24,108 bases of DNA from Selenomonadaceae bacterium (GCA_016280345.1 JAEEGN010000253.1:1-24108); one strand, 5' to 3'. Counted from the stretch's first letter, positions 1 to 8,340 are shown. Numbers and translations are program-made. The notes: generated by a model not told the origin, from the letters alone.

Positions 1-172
1 CGTCAAAAAAAGGCTCACATCTCTTTTTGCCTTTCAGGAACTGACGAAAAATGCTGTAGATATTCCCGGCGATGCGGTTGTGCTCTACCGCCGGGCTGGG
101 GGACATCAACACGGTTTTCCCGGCAATTTTTTCCGCCCGGGGTTCGTCCCGGTAAGCCAGCGCTTCATTCAT
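1..172 (-). CDS. Uma2-family (DUF820) putative endonuclease, N-terminal part only
   Basis: The first 57 codons of a gene that runs off the left edge of the window. The peptide begins MNEALAYRDEPRAEKIAGK and continues with a VLMSPSPAVEHNRIAGNI-type stretch, then an IFRQFL helix. This matches the usual start of Uma2/DUF820 proteins, which have a restriction-endonuclease-like PD-(D/E)xK fold and often occur in many copies per genome; their cellular role is poorly known. The catalytic part lies outside the window and cannot be judged. The ATG at 170-172 is preceded by a GAGGGGG ribosome site 7-13 bases upstream. It starts 49 bp after the hemB stop with no T-rich terminator between, so read-through from the heme operon is possible. 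Family call from memory of the motif; moderately sure. Confidence 0.7.
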   Translation of the reverse strand, partial: MNEALAYRDEPRAEKIAGKTVLMSPSPAVEHNRIAGNIYSIFRQFLKGKKRCEPFFD

Positions 173-221
173 CGCAATGCCCCCTCGTATGCAAGACGGA
201 CCTGTCGGTCTGCATGGTTTC

Positions 222-1196
222 TTACCCCTTCAGCCACTGGGCGGCGTCGATGGCGTGGTAAGTGATGATGATACCGGCGCCGGCGCGCTTCATACTCGTC
301 AGCGTCTCCAGCACGATGCGCTTTTCGTCGATCCAGCCGTTGGCGGCCGCCGCCTTGACCATCGCGTACTCGCCGCTGACGTTATAGACGGCCACCGGCA
401 AATCGATGCGGTCCCGCACCCGCCGCACGATGTCGAGATAGGCCAGGGCCGGCTTCACCATGATGATGTCGGCCCCCTCGGCGATGTCGAGGGCGACTTC
501 TTTCATCGCCTCGTGGGCGTTGGCCGGGTCCATCTGGTAGCCCCGGCGGTCGCCGAACTGCGGCGCCGAGTCGGCGGCGTCCCGGAAGGGGCCGTAGTAG
601 CCCGAGGCGTACTTCACGGCGTAGGACATGATGGACACGTTTTGCAGATTGTGCTCGTCCAGCGCGGCGCGGATGGCCGCCACCCGGCCGTCCATCATAT
701 CCGACGGGGCGATGATGTCCGCCCCCGCCTCGGCCTGGCTCACCGCCACCTTCTGCAGGAGAGGCAGCGTGGCGTCGTTGTCCACCATCTGGCCGCAGAG
801 CTTGCCGCAGTGGCCGTGAGACGTGTATTGGCAAAGGCAGACGTCGCCCACGATGACCAGCTCCGGCACCGCCTTCTTGATGGCGGCGATGGCCCGCTGC
901 ACCGGGCTCGCCATGTCCCAGGCGGCGGAGCCTTCCTCGTCCTTGTACTCCGGCAGGCCGAAGATTTCCACCGACGGGATGCCGAGATCGTACACCTTTT
1001 TTGCCAGTTCCGTCGCCTTGTCAACCGTCAGGCGGCTGCACCCCGGCATGCTGGGAATCGGCTCCTCCCGGTTCTCTCCCGGAATTACGAAAATCGGATA
1101 GATGAAATCCTTTACCGAAAGCGAAGTCTCCCGCACCATGGCCCGCACGCCCTCGGAAATCCGCAGGCGGCGCGGCCGGATTTTCTGCTCGAACAT
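222..1196 (-). CDS. hemB: Porphobilinogen synthase (delta-aminolevulinate dehydratase)
   Basis: Condenses two 5-aminolevulinate molecules to porphobilinogen, an early cytoplasmic step of heme, siroheme and cobalamin synthesis. The product is 324 aa, the normal length. The metal-site cysteines are visible in DVCLCQYTSHGHCG (Cys120, Cys122, Cys130), so this is the zinc-type enzyme. The two substrate-binding lysines are Lys195 in SYAVKYASGYYGPFRDA and Lys248 in MVKPALAYLD, close to the E. coli numbering. PSDMMDGR (164-171) is also a family signature. The ATG has a GGGAGG site 11 bases upstream, and the gene begins 18 bp after the cobA-hemD stop, so the two are one operon. No oddities seen. Confidence 0.97.
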   Translation of the reverse strand: MFEQKIRPRRLRISEGVRAMVRETSLSVKDFIYPIFVIPGENREEPIPSMPGCSRLTVDKATELAKKVYDLGIPSVEIFGLPEYKDEEGSAAWDMASPVQRAIAAIKKAVPELVIVGDVCLCQYTSHGHCGKLCGQMVDNDATLPLLQKVAVSQAEAGADIIAPSDMMDGRVAAIRAALDEHNLQNVSIMSYAVKYASGYYGPFRDAADSAPQFGDRRGYQMDPANAHEAMKEVALDIAEGADIIMVKPALAYLDIVRRVRDRIDLPVAVYNVSGEYAMVKAAAANGWIDEKRIVLETLTSMKRAGAGIIITYHAIDAAQWLKG

Positions 1197-1214
1197 GGTC
1201 AGCCAATCCTCCCG

Positions 1215-2732
1215 TCAGCGCAAAATATTCTCTACGGCCTCGATCAGGCCGTCGATCGTGTATTCCTTCGCCACCGCCGCCGGCTTCGCGCCCAGCTCCT
1301 CGCAGGTGGCCGCCGTCACCGGCCCGATGGCGACGACTTTCGTATTCTTCAGCAGACCGGCGTCGCCGATCAGTCCCGCCAGGTTTTTCACCGTCGAGGA
1401 ACTGGCGAAGGTCGCCGCGTCGATCTCCCCGGCGGCCAGCATCTCCTTCACCTGCGTAGCGTCCTCTTCCGCCGGCAGCGTCCGATAGACCGGCGCCACG
1501 TCGACGATGGCACCGTACTCCCGCAGATTCTCCGACAGCACCTCCCGTGCCTCCTGCGCCCGCGGCACCAGCACCCGCTCGCCCGGCGCCAGTTGCCCGC
1601 GCAGGGCCTCGATCATCCCCTCGGCCCGGAACTCGTCGGGCACCACGTCGGCCACCAGCCCGTACCGCCGCAGCCGCGCCGCCGTCGCCTTGCCGATGGC
1701 GGCGAAAAACGTCCGCGCCAGATCCCGGGCGTCCTTCCCCGCCGCCAACAGCCGGTCGAAGAAGCGATCCACGCCGTTGACGCTGGTGAATAGGATCCAG
1801 TCGTAGGAAGCGATCAGGCTGATGGCCGCGTCCACCGCCTCGTAGTGGTCCGACGGCTCGGCGAAGCGGATCGCCGGCAGCTCCACCACCCGCGCCCCCC
1901 GCGCCTCCAGCCCGGCGACGAGCTGCGACGCCTGGCTGCGGGCCCGCGTCACCAGCACCGTCTTGCCGAACAGCGGCTTCTTTTCCCTGTTCTCGAACCA
2001 GGCGAGCTGCTGCCGCAGTTTCACCACGTCGCCCACGACGAAAATCGCCGGCGGCGTGAGCCCCGCCTTCTTCACGTCCTCCGCCGCGTCGCCCACGGTG
2101 GTCACGAGCGTCTCCTGCTCCGGCTTCGTGCCCCAGCGGATGACCGCCGCCGGCGTCGCGGCGGGCCGGCCGTTCTCGATGAGCTTCTGCGTGATAGAGG
2201 CGAGATTCGCCACCCCCATCAGGAACACCAGCGTGTCAACCCCCGTCGCCAGCTTGTCCCAGCGCATATTCGAGCCGCCCTTCGTGGGGTCCTCGTGGCC
2301 CGTAATCACCGCGAACGACGTCGCCACCGCCCGGTGCGTCACCGGAATGCCGGCGTAGGCGGGCACCGAGATCGCCGACGTCACGCCGGGCACGATCTCG
2401 AAGGGCACGCCGTTCTCCTGCAGCAGCAGCGCTTCCTCGCCGCCGCGGCCGAAGACGAAGGGATCACCGCCCTTGAGGCGCACGACGCACTTGCCCTCCT
2501 TCGCCTTATCGACGAGCAACTGGTTGATGTCCTCCTGCTTCATCGCGTGGTTCGCCGCCGCCTTGCCCACGTAGATACGCTCCGCCTGCGGCGGCACCCA
2601 CGACAGGATGCGGTCGTCGGCCAGCCGGTCATAGACCACGACATCGGCCTGCTTCAGGCAATCCGCCCCCTTCAGCGTCAGCAACCGGTAATCTCCGGGA
2701 CCGGCCCCCACCAGATACACCATTCCGGGCAT
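1215..2732 (-). CDS. cobA/hemD: Fused uroporphyrinogen-III C-methyltransferase / uroporphyrinogen-III synthase
   Basis: A 505-aa two-domain enzyme. Residues 1 to about 240 are an S-adenosylmethionine uroporphyrinogen-III methyltransferase, with the N-terminal VYLVGAGPGDYRLLTLKG loop and VVRLKGGDPFVFGRGGEE; this makes precorrin-2 for siroheme and cobalamin. Residues from about 255 to the end are uroporphyrinogen-III synthase (HemD), starting at FGKTVLVTRARSQASQL and ending with the TFASSSTVKNL block typical of HemD. The fusion is common in clostridia and Negativicutes. The start ATG sits 7 bases after an AGGAGGG site. It is the first gene of an operon with hemB; a strong promoter lies about 100 bp upstream. 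hemA and hemC, often beside these genes, are not in the window. Confidence 0.95.
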   Translation of the reverse strand: MPGMVYLVGAGPGDYRLLTLKGADCLKQADVVVYDRLADDRILSWVPPQAERIYVGKAAANHAMKQEDINQLLVDKAKEGKCVVRLKGGDPFVFGRGGEEALLLQENGVPFEIVPGVTSAISVPAYAGIPVTHRAVATSFAVITGHEDPTKGGSNMRWDKLATGVDTLVFLMGVANLASITQKLIENGRPAATPAAVIRWGTKPEQETLVTTVGDAAEDVKKAGLTPPAIFVVGDVVKLRQQLAWFENREKKPLFGKTVLVTRARSQASQLVAGLEARGARVVELPAIRFAEPSDHYEAVDAAISLIASYDWILFTSVNGVDRFFDRLLAAGKDARDLARTFFAAIGKATAARLRRYGLVADVVPDEFRAEGMIEALRGQLAPGERVLVPRAQEAREVLSENLREYGAIVDVAPVYRTLPAEEDATQVKEMLAAGEIDAATFASSSTVKNLAGLIGDAGLLKNTKVVAIGPVTAATCEELGAKPAAVAKEYTIDGLIEAVENILR

Positions 2733-2835
2733 ACAATTCCCTCCTAAAAATCATTCCAGGCAATCCTCCCGCCTGCCGGGAAACCGCCGTTATCACTTCA
2801 TCAATCCAAGCGTGAATCGGAAACACGCTTCTTCT

Positions 2836-2864
2836 ATTATACCCCGCTTTCCGTCCGTTATCAA
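2836..2864 (-). promoter_or_regulatory. Sigma-70 promoter of cobA-hemD-hemB
   Basis: TTGATA (2859-2864), 17-bp spacer, TATAAT (2836-2841), reading on the minus strand. The predicted transcript starts near 2829, which leaves a leader of about 95 nt. The first bases of that leader form a perfect 7-bp hairpin (AAGCGTG at 2808-2814 with CACGCTT at 2824-2830), a possible 5'-end stabiliser. I looked for a cobalamin riboswitch B12 box and did not see one. Confidence 0.8.
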
Positions 2865-3078
2865 GGAACATCGGCGATTTCAACCCGCCCCGGGAGAGAA
2901 ATCATGCGCCAGCTGATAACGGGTGCCCCGCCGGCTGAATCGTCACCGGGCGCCCTGGCCGCAAAAAGGCCGTGGGTCCGGGGAAAAGGGCCGGGACGAG
3001 GGGAGCGGCAAATGGCAACGGTTTGCGAACAATCCCCGATTTTGAAACGCATAATTTTTGCGCCAGCCCCGGCTTTGA
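2865..3078. other. Non-coding spacer between cobA promoter and speE terminator
   Basis: No credible gene. Short frames here (for example 2904-3164 on the plus strand) lack a ribosome site and have no protein-like composition. The stretch is GC-rich with small inverted repeats such as GCAAA/TTTGC around 3008-3027. I see nothing I can name. Confidence 0.5.
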
Positions 3079-3113
3079 CAAAAGAAGCCGCGCAGCGGGA
3101 AACTGCGCGGCTT
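3079..3113 (-). terminator. Rho-independent terminator of the spe operon
   Basis: Perfect 11-bp stem: AAGCCGCGCAG at 3085-3095 pairs with CTGCGCGGCTT at 3103-3113, 7-nt loop. On the minus strand it is followed by CTTTTGT. It lies 17 bp after the speE stop. Confidence 0.85.
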
Positions 3114-3130
3114 GTTCGGTATGCCGGTTT

Positions 3131-3982
3131 TTACTCCGCCGCTTTCAGCATGGCCTCGACGTAGGCCGGCAGGGCGAAGGAGGCGGCGTGGAGTTTGGTG
3201 TTGTAGTAGCGGGTGGGGAGGCGCAGGGCTTCCCAGCGGTCCCAGTCCACGCCCTTGACCGGGTGGTACTTCTTCGAGGCGAAGCCGAAGAGCCAGTGGC
3301 CGGAAGGGTAGGTGGGGATGTGGACCTGATAGACTCTTGCCAGCGGGAAGGAATGCACGATGCGTTCATGGGCCCGCTGCATCGCCTGGGCGCTGTCGTC
3401 GTAGAAGGGGCTCTCGTGCTGGTTCACCATGATGCCGTCGTCCTTCAGCGCCCGGAAGCAGTTGCCGTAAAATTCCCGGGTAAACAGCCCCTCGCCGGGG
3501 CCGAAGGGATCGGTGGAGTCCACGATGATGACGTCGTATTCCGCTTCGTGGTGACGGATGTATTTCAGTCCGTCCTCGAAATGGGTGCGGACCCGGGGAT
3601 CGTCGAGCTTCGAGGCCGTCTGCGGCAAGTATTTCCTGCAGACCTCGACGACTTCCTCATCGATTTCCACGAGGTCGATGCGTTCGACGCCCGGATAGCG
3701 GGTGAGCTCCCGCACCGTGCCGCCGTCGCCGCCGCCGATGACCAGGACGCTTTTCGCCGCCGGATGGGCGCAGAGGGGGACGTGGACGATCATCTCGTGG
3801 TACATGAACTCGTCTTTCTCCGTCAGCATCGTGTAGCCGTCCAGTACCAGCACCCGGCCGAACTCCATCGACTCGAAGACGTCGATGCGCTGGAATTCCG
3901 AATGGCCGCTGTAAAGCTGCCGGTCCACCTTCATGGAGAAGCGGACGTTCTTCGTGTGATTTTCGGTAAACCATAGGTCCAT
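3131..3982 (-). CDS. speE: Spermidine synthase
   Basis: Transfers an aminopropyl group from decarboxylated S-adenosylmethionine to putrescine, giving spermidine. The 283-aa product has the usual bacterial SpeE length and landmarks: DEFMYHEMIVHVPL (57-70), the nucleotide-binding GGGDGG (83-88), VEIDEEVVEVCRKYLP (105-120) and the active-site region DVIIVDSTDPFGPGEGLF, with Asp155 as the expected catalytic aspartate. The ATG follows the speA stop by 6 bp with an AAGGAAAGGG ribosome site overlapping that stop, so it is the last gene of speD-speA-speE. A strong terminator follows. No membrane segments or additional domains. Confidence 0.96.
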   Translation of the reverse strand: MDLWFTENHTKNVRFSMKVDRQLYSGHSEFQRIDVFESMEFGRVLVLDGYTMLTEKDEFMYHEMIVHVPLCAHPAAKSVLVIGGGDGGTVRELTRYPGVERIDLVEIDEEVVEVCRKYLPQTASKLDDPRVRTHFEDGLKYIRHHEAEYDVIIVDSTDPFGPGEGLFTREFYGNCFRALKDDGIMVNQHESPFYDDSAQAMQRAHERIVHSFPLARVYQVHIPTYPSGHWLFGFASKKYHPVKGVDWDRWEALRLPTRYYNTKLHAASFALPAYVEAMLKAAE

Positions 3983-3988
3983 GCTGCG

Positions 3989-5446
3989 TCAGCCCTTTCC
4001 TTCCATTACGTTCAGCCGCTCAATGTCCATGTCTTCGGGGCCGGTCATGGAGCAGCCCTTTTTCCTGGCGTAGCGGATGTATTCGAGGATTTCCGGCGTG
4101 ATGAGCTCGCCCGGCGCCAGAATCGGGATGCCCGGCGGGTAGCACATCACGAACTCGCTGACGACCTGGCCCGCCGTCTCCGCCAGCGGCAGCGAACGCT
4201 TCGGCGCGTAGAAGGCCTCCTGGGGGCCGCAGATGACCTTGGGGTTGATGTACTCGGCTTCCAGCATCCCGGAGCGGTCCTTGCGGTAGTTGCGGCGGAT
4301 TTCGGACAGCGCCGCCACCAGGCGCTCGATGTCCTTGGGCCGGTCGCCGACGGAGACGTAGGCCAGCAGGTTGGCGATGTCGCCGAACTCCGTCTGGATG
4401 TCGTACTCGTCCCGCAGCAGGTCATAGACCTCGATGCCGGCGAGGCCTACCGGGCGCGTGAAGACAGAGAGCTTCGTCACGTCGAAATCGGCGACCGAGT
4501 CGCCGTCCACCAGCTCCCGGGCATAGGCGTAATAGTCGCCGATGGCGTTGATTTCGTCCCGGGCGTAGCTGACGAGGCCGATGACCTTCTCGATAATTTC
4601 CCGCCCCTGCAGCGCCAGACTGCGCCGCGAGATGTCGAGGCTCACCATCAACAGATAGGAGGCGCTGGTGGTTTGGGTGAGGTTCACGATCTGGTGGACG
4701 TAGCCCTCGGAGACGCGGTCGCCCAGAAGAAGCAGCGAACTCTGGGTCAGCGAGCCGCCGGACTTGTGCATGGAGCAGGCCGCCATGTCGGCCCCGGCTT
4801 TCATCGCCGCTACCGGCAGGCCGTCGTGAAAGTAGAAATGGGTGCCGTGGGCTTCGTCGGCCAGGAGCAGCATTCCGTGGCGGTGGGCCATGTCGGCGAT
4901 GGCCCGGAGATTCGAGCAGACGCCGTAATAGGTGGGATTGTTGACAAAGACGGCCTTGGCGTCTGGGTTCTCGCGGATGGCCCGCTCCACTTCACCGAGC
5001 TTCATGCCCAGCGAGATGCCCAGCGTCTTGTCCATCTCCGGGTTCACGTAGACCGGCAGCGCCCCGCAGAGGATCATGGCGTTGATGACGCTGCGGTGGA
5101 CGTTGCGCGGCAGGATGATCTTATCGCCGCGTTTGCAGGCGGTGAGGACCATCGCCTGCACCGCCGAGGTCGTGCCGCCGACCATAAAAAAAGCGTGCGC
5201 CGCGCCGAATGCCTCCGCCGCCAGCCGCTCCGCCTCGCGGATCACCGAAACCGGGTGGCAGAGGTTGTCGAGCATCTTCATCGAGTTCACGTCGACGTCG
5301 AGGCATCGCTCCCCCAGGAATTCCCGCAGTTCCGGGTTCCCCCGGCCGCGCTTGTGCCCCGGAACGTCAAAGGGCACAAGCCGCTGCCGTTTCATTTTCT
5401 CCAGCGCCTCCAGGATCGGGGCGCTGTCCTGCCCATACATCGTCAT
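3989..5446 (-). CDS. speA: Arginine (or ornithine/lysine) decarboxylase, PLP fold type I
   Basis: A PLP-dependent decarboxylase of the Orn/Lys/Arg decarboxylase family, 485 aa, close to the short Bacillus SpeA/YaaO type. PFDVPGHKRGRG (25-36) is the family N-terminal signature; FMVGGTTSAVQAM binds the cofactor phosphate; Asp197 and His200 in ADEAHGTHF contact PLP; Lys228 in CSMHKSGGSLTQSS is the expected Schiff-base lysine. The substrate cannot be read from sequence. Position between speD and speE favours arginine (to agmatine) by analogy with Bacillus, but no agmatinase gene (speB) is here, so direct ornithine decarboxylation is a real alternative. The start is uncertain: ATG 5446 lies 14 bases after AAAGGAGG, while the in-frame ATG at 5440 is 6 bases after GGGGA. 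Confidence 0.85.
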   Translation of the reverse strand: MTMYGQDSAPILEALEKMKRQRLVPFDVPGHKRGRGNPELREFLGERCLDVDVNSMKMLDNLCHPVSVIREAERLAAEAFGAAHAFFMVGGTTSAVQAMVLTACKRGDKIILPRNVHRSVINAMILCGALPVYVNPEMDKTLGISLGMKLGEVERAIRENPDAKAVFVNNPTYYGVCSNLRAIADMAHRHGMLLLADEAHGTHFYFHDGLPVAAMKAGADMAACSMHKSGGSLTQSSLLLLGDRVSEGYVHQIVNLTQTTSASYLLMVSLDISRRSLALQGREIIEKVIGLVSYARDEINAIGDYYAYARELVDGDSVADFDVTKLSVFTRPVGLAGIEVYDLLRDEYDIQTEFGDIANLLAYVSVGDRPKDIERLVAALSEIRRNYRKDRSGMLEAEYINPKVICGPQEAFYAPKRSLPLAETAGQVVSEFVMCYPPGIPILAPGELITPEILEYIRYARKKGCSMTGPEDMDIERLNVMEGKG

Positions 5447-5487
5447 TCCCCGCCGTACAGCCTCCTTTGCACGCTTTCACCAGGAAT

Positions 5488-5512
5488 CCCGCGGGCCGCG
5501 GCTGCCCGCGGG
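5488..5512 (-). other. GC-only palindrome in the speD-speA spacer
   Basis: CCCGCGGG occurs twice (5488-5495 and 5505-5512), each self-complementary and able to pair with the other across a 9-nt gap. It sits in the 81-bp gap between speD and speA. There is no T-run, so it is more likely an mRNA processing or stability hairpin than a terminator. Confidence 0.5.
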
Positions 5513-5527
5513 CCGGCTTTCCGAAAA

Positions 5528-6310
5528 TCAAAATACGTTCTGTCCGCTGAAGATTTCGATCATCTCCCGGCGCAGGCTGTCGTTGATGGCCAGCCGCGTC
5601 TTCGGCGGGATCTCGTAGATGTCGGTATTGAACAGGTAGTTCTTGAGGTCCAGCTCCTTGATGAGCATTCGCGTGTGGAAGAGATTCGCCTGGTAGATAT
5701 TGACGTCCATCGCGTCATAGACGTCCAGCGTCTCCGGCTTGATGAAGTCCTGGATCGACGTCATCTTGTGGTCCATGAAGAGCTTCTTGCCGGTGATGTC
5801 CCGGGTGAAGCCCCGGACGCGGTAGTCCATGGTGATGATGTCGGAATCGAAGTTGCTGATCAGGTAGTCCAGCGTTTTCAGCGGCGTGATCTCGCCGCAG
5901 GTGGCCACGTCGATGTCCACGCGGAAGGTGGCGATGCTGGTGTCGGGGTGGAACTCCGGATAGGTATGCACCGTCACGTGGCTCTTGTCGAGATGGGCCA
6001 CCACCGCGTCCCGCATGGGCCGGGGCAGCTTCGTGCCCTTCGCCACCGCCGATTCCTCCGCCACCAGCAGCGTCACGCTGGCGCCCTGCGGATCGTAGTC
6101 CTGCTTGGCGATGCTCAGGATCTTGGCGCCGATCATCTCGGTAACCCGCGAGAGGATTTTCGTCAGGCGCTCAGAATTGTACTGGGAGTCGATGTACTTG
6201 ATATAGTCCTGCTGCTCCCGCTGCGTCTTGGCGTAACAAATATCATAGATATTGAAGCTCAGCGATTTTGTCAGATTGTTGAACCCGTACAGCTTCAATT
6301 TCTCCTCCAT
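5528..6310 (-). CDS. speD: S-adenosylmethionine decarboxylase proenzyme, E. coli type
   Basis: Makes decarboxylated S-adenosylmethionine, the aminopropyl donor used by SpeE. The 260-aa product matches the large bacterial class (E. coli about 264 aa), not the short Bacillus type. The self-cleavage site is at Lys109-Ser110 in LDKSHVTVHTYPE, where Ser110 becomes the pyruvoyl group; Cys138 in VATCGEITPL is the expected catalytic cysteine. RGFTRDITGKKLFMDHKMTSIQDF is a further family block. The ATG has AAAGGGTGAT upstream. It is the first gene of the spe operon, directly behind a clear promoter. Confidence 0.96.
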   Translation of the reverse strand: MEEKLKLYGFNNLTKSLSFNIYDICYAKTQREQQDYIKYIDSQYNSERLTKILSRVTEMIGAKILSIAKQDYDPQGASVTLLVAEESAVAKGTKLPRPMRDAVVAHLDKSHVTVHTYPEFHPDTSIATFRVDIDVATCGEITPLKTLDYLISNFDSDIITMDYRVRGFTRDITGKKLFMDHKMTSIQDFIKPETLDVYDAMDVNIYQANLFHTRMLIKELDLKNYLFNTDIYEIPPKTRLAINDSLRREMIEIFSGQNVF

Positions 6311-6372
6311 CCTGTCATCACCCTTTCCCCGGACGCGGCCGGACGTTTTCCGTGCTTCTTCACGTTGATAAG

Positions 6373-6401
6373 ATTATACGGGAAACGGCGCGGAAAAGCA
6401 A
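6373..6401 (-). promoter_or_regulatory. Sigma-70 promoter of speD-speA-speE
   Basis: TTGCTT (6396-6401), 17-bp spacer, TATAAT (6373-6378) on the minus strand, about 60 bp upstream of the speD start and just downstream of the chemoreceptor terminator. Confidence 0.75.
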
Positions 6402-6452
6402 GAAAACTTCGTCGCCCGGCGCGATTTTCTTTCCCGCTCCCGAATCGTCATG

Positions 6453-6487
6453 AAAAAAGAGCCGCCGTCGTCTGACAGCGGCTCTTT
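6453..6487 (-). terminator. Terminator of the chemoreceptor gene
   Basis: 10-bp perfect stem AAAGAGCCGC (6456-6465) with GCGGCTCTTT (6478-6487), 12-nt loop, followed on the minus strand by six T (6453-6458). Begins 12 bp after the gene's stop codon. Confidence 0.9.
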
Positions 6488-6498
6488 CGGATGTGCGC

Positions 6499-8184
6499 TT
6501 AGAGCTTGAACTTGGCGAGGTTGTTCTGCAGCAACTGGGCCATTTCCGCCAGGGAGTGGCTGGCCTCGGTCATCTCGTGCATCACCGACGCCTGCTCCTG
6601 GGTGGCGGCGGAAACCGTCTGGGCGTCGTTGCTCATCGACGCGCCGACTTCCTGGATCCGCTTCACGGCGCGCAGGACGTCCTGGCTGCTCTGGCTCGTC
6701 TGGTTGATCTTGTCAATGGAGGACTGGATATGCTCGTTCAGGTTGTTGACCTGCTCGACGATCTGCGAGAAAGCCGTGCCCGCCTGGTTGACCGTCTGCG
6801 AGCTCGTCTGCACCGACTCGTTGCTCCGCTGCATAGCCGTGACCGCTTCCTCGGTATCATGCTGGATGCCGCCGATCAGCGACGCGATGTTCTGCGCCGC
6901 CTCGCCCGACTGCTCGGCCAGTTTGCGGACTTCCTCGGCGACCACCGCGAAGCCGCGGCCCGCCTCGCCGGCCCGGGCGGCCTCGATGGCGGCGTTCAGT
7001 GCCAGGAGGTTCGTCTGCCCGGCGATGTTGGAAATCGCATCGACGATCTGGCCGATCTCCTTCGACCGGTCGCCCAGGGTGCTGACCACTTTCGAGGCTT
7101 CCGCCATCTGGCCGGCCATCGTCTGCATGGATTGATTGGCCTCGTCTACGGCGATGCGGCCCTTTTCGGCGCCCTGCTGGCTCTCGTTGGCCGCCTGTTT
7201 CATTGCCTGAGCGACCTCGAACAGACCCGTCATCTGGTCGTTCATGCTCTCCGTCTTGATCCCCACATCGTCGAGATGCGTCGTCTGCTCGCCGAGGCCC
7301 TCGGCGACGCGGATCATATTGTCGGCCACGTGCTGGACCGTCTTCGCCGCCTCGGCGGAGCTGGCCGTGAGCTCCTGGCTCGACGCCGCCACCTGCTGGG
7401 CGGAATCGGAAACGTCGCCCATCAGGGCTTTCAACTGGCGTAAAACGTTATTGCAGGAATCCGACATCATGCCGATTTCGTCCGAGGTCTTGACGTCGAG
7501 CTCCTCGCCGGTGAGGTCACCGTGGGAAATCTTGTCAAGCCCTTCCGCCACAATCTCCAGCGGCGCGATAGTCCGGCCGATGGCGAACCAGGCGATGACG
7601 CCGATGATGAGCAACAGGACGATGATGGCAATGACGTTGGCGGTGATGAAGGCCTTCTGCACGCCCTCGATGTCCGCCGTCGGGATGCCCATGAACAGCA
7701 TGCCGATGGTCTTGCCCGAGCCGTCCTTGATAGGCTTGTAGCCGCAGAGGTAATTATTGCCGAGGACGTTGGCGTGACCGGTGAAAGTCTGACCGCCCTT
7801 CAGCACTTTCTCGATGATCTCGGCGGATGCCTTCGTCCCCGTGGGACGCTTGCCGCTGGCGTCCTTGAAGGTCGTCGCCACGCGGGTATCGCCGTTGAAT
7901 ACCGTAATGTTATTGCCGCAGATAGGACCAAGGTTGTCCATGAGTTCCATGTTGCCCTCGATCTTCTGGGTGCCCTTGAAAATCGCTCCGTCCTTGATTT
8001 CCCACGCTCCAGGGTACCGGGCGTCGAGAATCGCGAAGACCTGATCCAGATCATGCTGGGCCTTCATTCCCAGTGCCGTGTCGAAGCCCGCGTTGGCGTT
8101 CCGATAGCTGATGAAGCCGACGAGAAGGCAGGCAATGAGCAATATGAGATTGAACCCAACAACCGCTTTTTGTCGTAAATGCAT
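6499..8184 (-). CDS. Methyl-accepting chemotaxis protein with single Cache periplasmic domain
   Basis: A 561-aa transmembrane chemoreceptor that signals to CheA/CheW. Visible order: transmembrane helix about 8-26; extracytoplasmic single Cache-like domain about 30-175 (ARYPGAWEIKDGAIFKG, NITVFNGDTRVATTF, YLCGYKPIKDGSGKTIGMLFMGIP); second transmembrane helix about 178-202; HAMP about 203-255; coiled-coil signalling domain to the end with the conserved hairpin tip NIAGQTNLLALNAAIEAARA (386-405). There is no C-terminal CheR-binding pentapeptide; it ends NNLAKFKL. The ligand is unknown; small carboxylates are typical of this Cache class but this is inference. A GGGAGG site lies 10 bases before the ATG. 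Monocistronic, with its own promoter and terminator. Confidence 0.93.
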   Translation of the reverse strand: MHLRQKAVVGFNLILLIACLLVGFISYRNANAGFDTALGMKAQHDLDQVFAILDARYPGAWEIKDGAIFKGTQKIEGNMELMDNLGPICGNNITVFNGDTRVATTFKDASGKRPTGTKASAEIIEKVLKGGQTFTGHANVLGNNYLCGYKPIKDGSGKTIGMLFMGIPTADIEGVQKAFITANVIAIIVLLLIIGVIAWFAIGRTIAPLEIVAEGLDKISHGDLTGEELDVKTSDEIGMMSDSCNNVLRQLKALMGDVSDSAQQVAASSQELTASSAEAAKTVQHVADNMIRVAEGLGEQTTHLDDVGIKTESMNDQMTGLFEVAQAMKQAANESQQGAEKGRIAVDEANQSMQTMAGQMAEASKVVSTLGDRSKEIGQIVDAISNIAGQTNLLALNAAIEAARAGEAGRGFAVVAEEVRKLAEQSGEAAQNIASLIGGIQHDTEEAVTAMQRSNESVQTSSQTVNQAGTAFSQIVEQVNNLNEHIQSSIDKINQTSQSSQDVLRAVKRIQEVGASMSNDAQTVSAATQEQASVMHEMTEASHSLAEMAQLLQNNLAKFKL

Positions 8185-8224
8185 TTTATCCCAACCTCCC
8201 TGTAGAAAATTACCTATTGGGCTA

Positions 8225-8253
8225 ATTATATCAACTAAACAGGTTTTTGTTAA
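8225..8253 (-). promoter_or_regulatory. Sigma-70 promoter of the chemoreceptor
   Basis: TTAACA (8248-8253), 17-bp spacer, TATAAT (8225-8230), on the minus strand in an AT-rich patch about 41 bp before the start codon. No sigma-28-type motif was seen here. Confidence 0.75.
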
Positions 8254-8340
8254 CCCCTTTTTTAGAAAAAATGAATGAATTTTAGTCTTATAATTCGCGT
8301 GAGCTTTTTTGGGACTTTATTCCCGACGGTCACATAGCGG

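Noticed and set aside
177..1793. 538-codon open frame on the plus strand
   Set aside because: Antisense to hemB and cobA-hemD; His/Arg/Val-rich shadow translation typical of high-GC DNA, no ribosome site.
2733..2835. Cobalamin riboswitch in front of cobA-hemD
   Set aside because: No B12 box or matching conserved segments seen, and the leader is only about 95 nt.
2904..3164. Small plus-strand gene of 86 codons
   Set aside because: No ribosome site, composition like random GC-rich DNA, and it runs over the spe terminator into speE antisense.
4673..6475. 600-codon open frame on the plus strand
   Set aside because: Antisense shadow of speA and speD; composition is not protein-like and it crosses a promoter.
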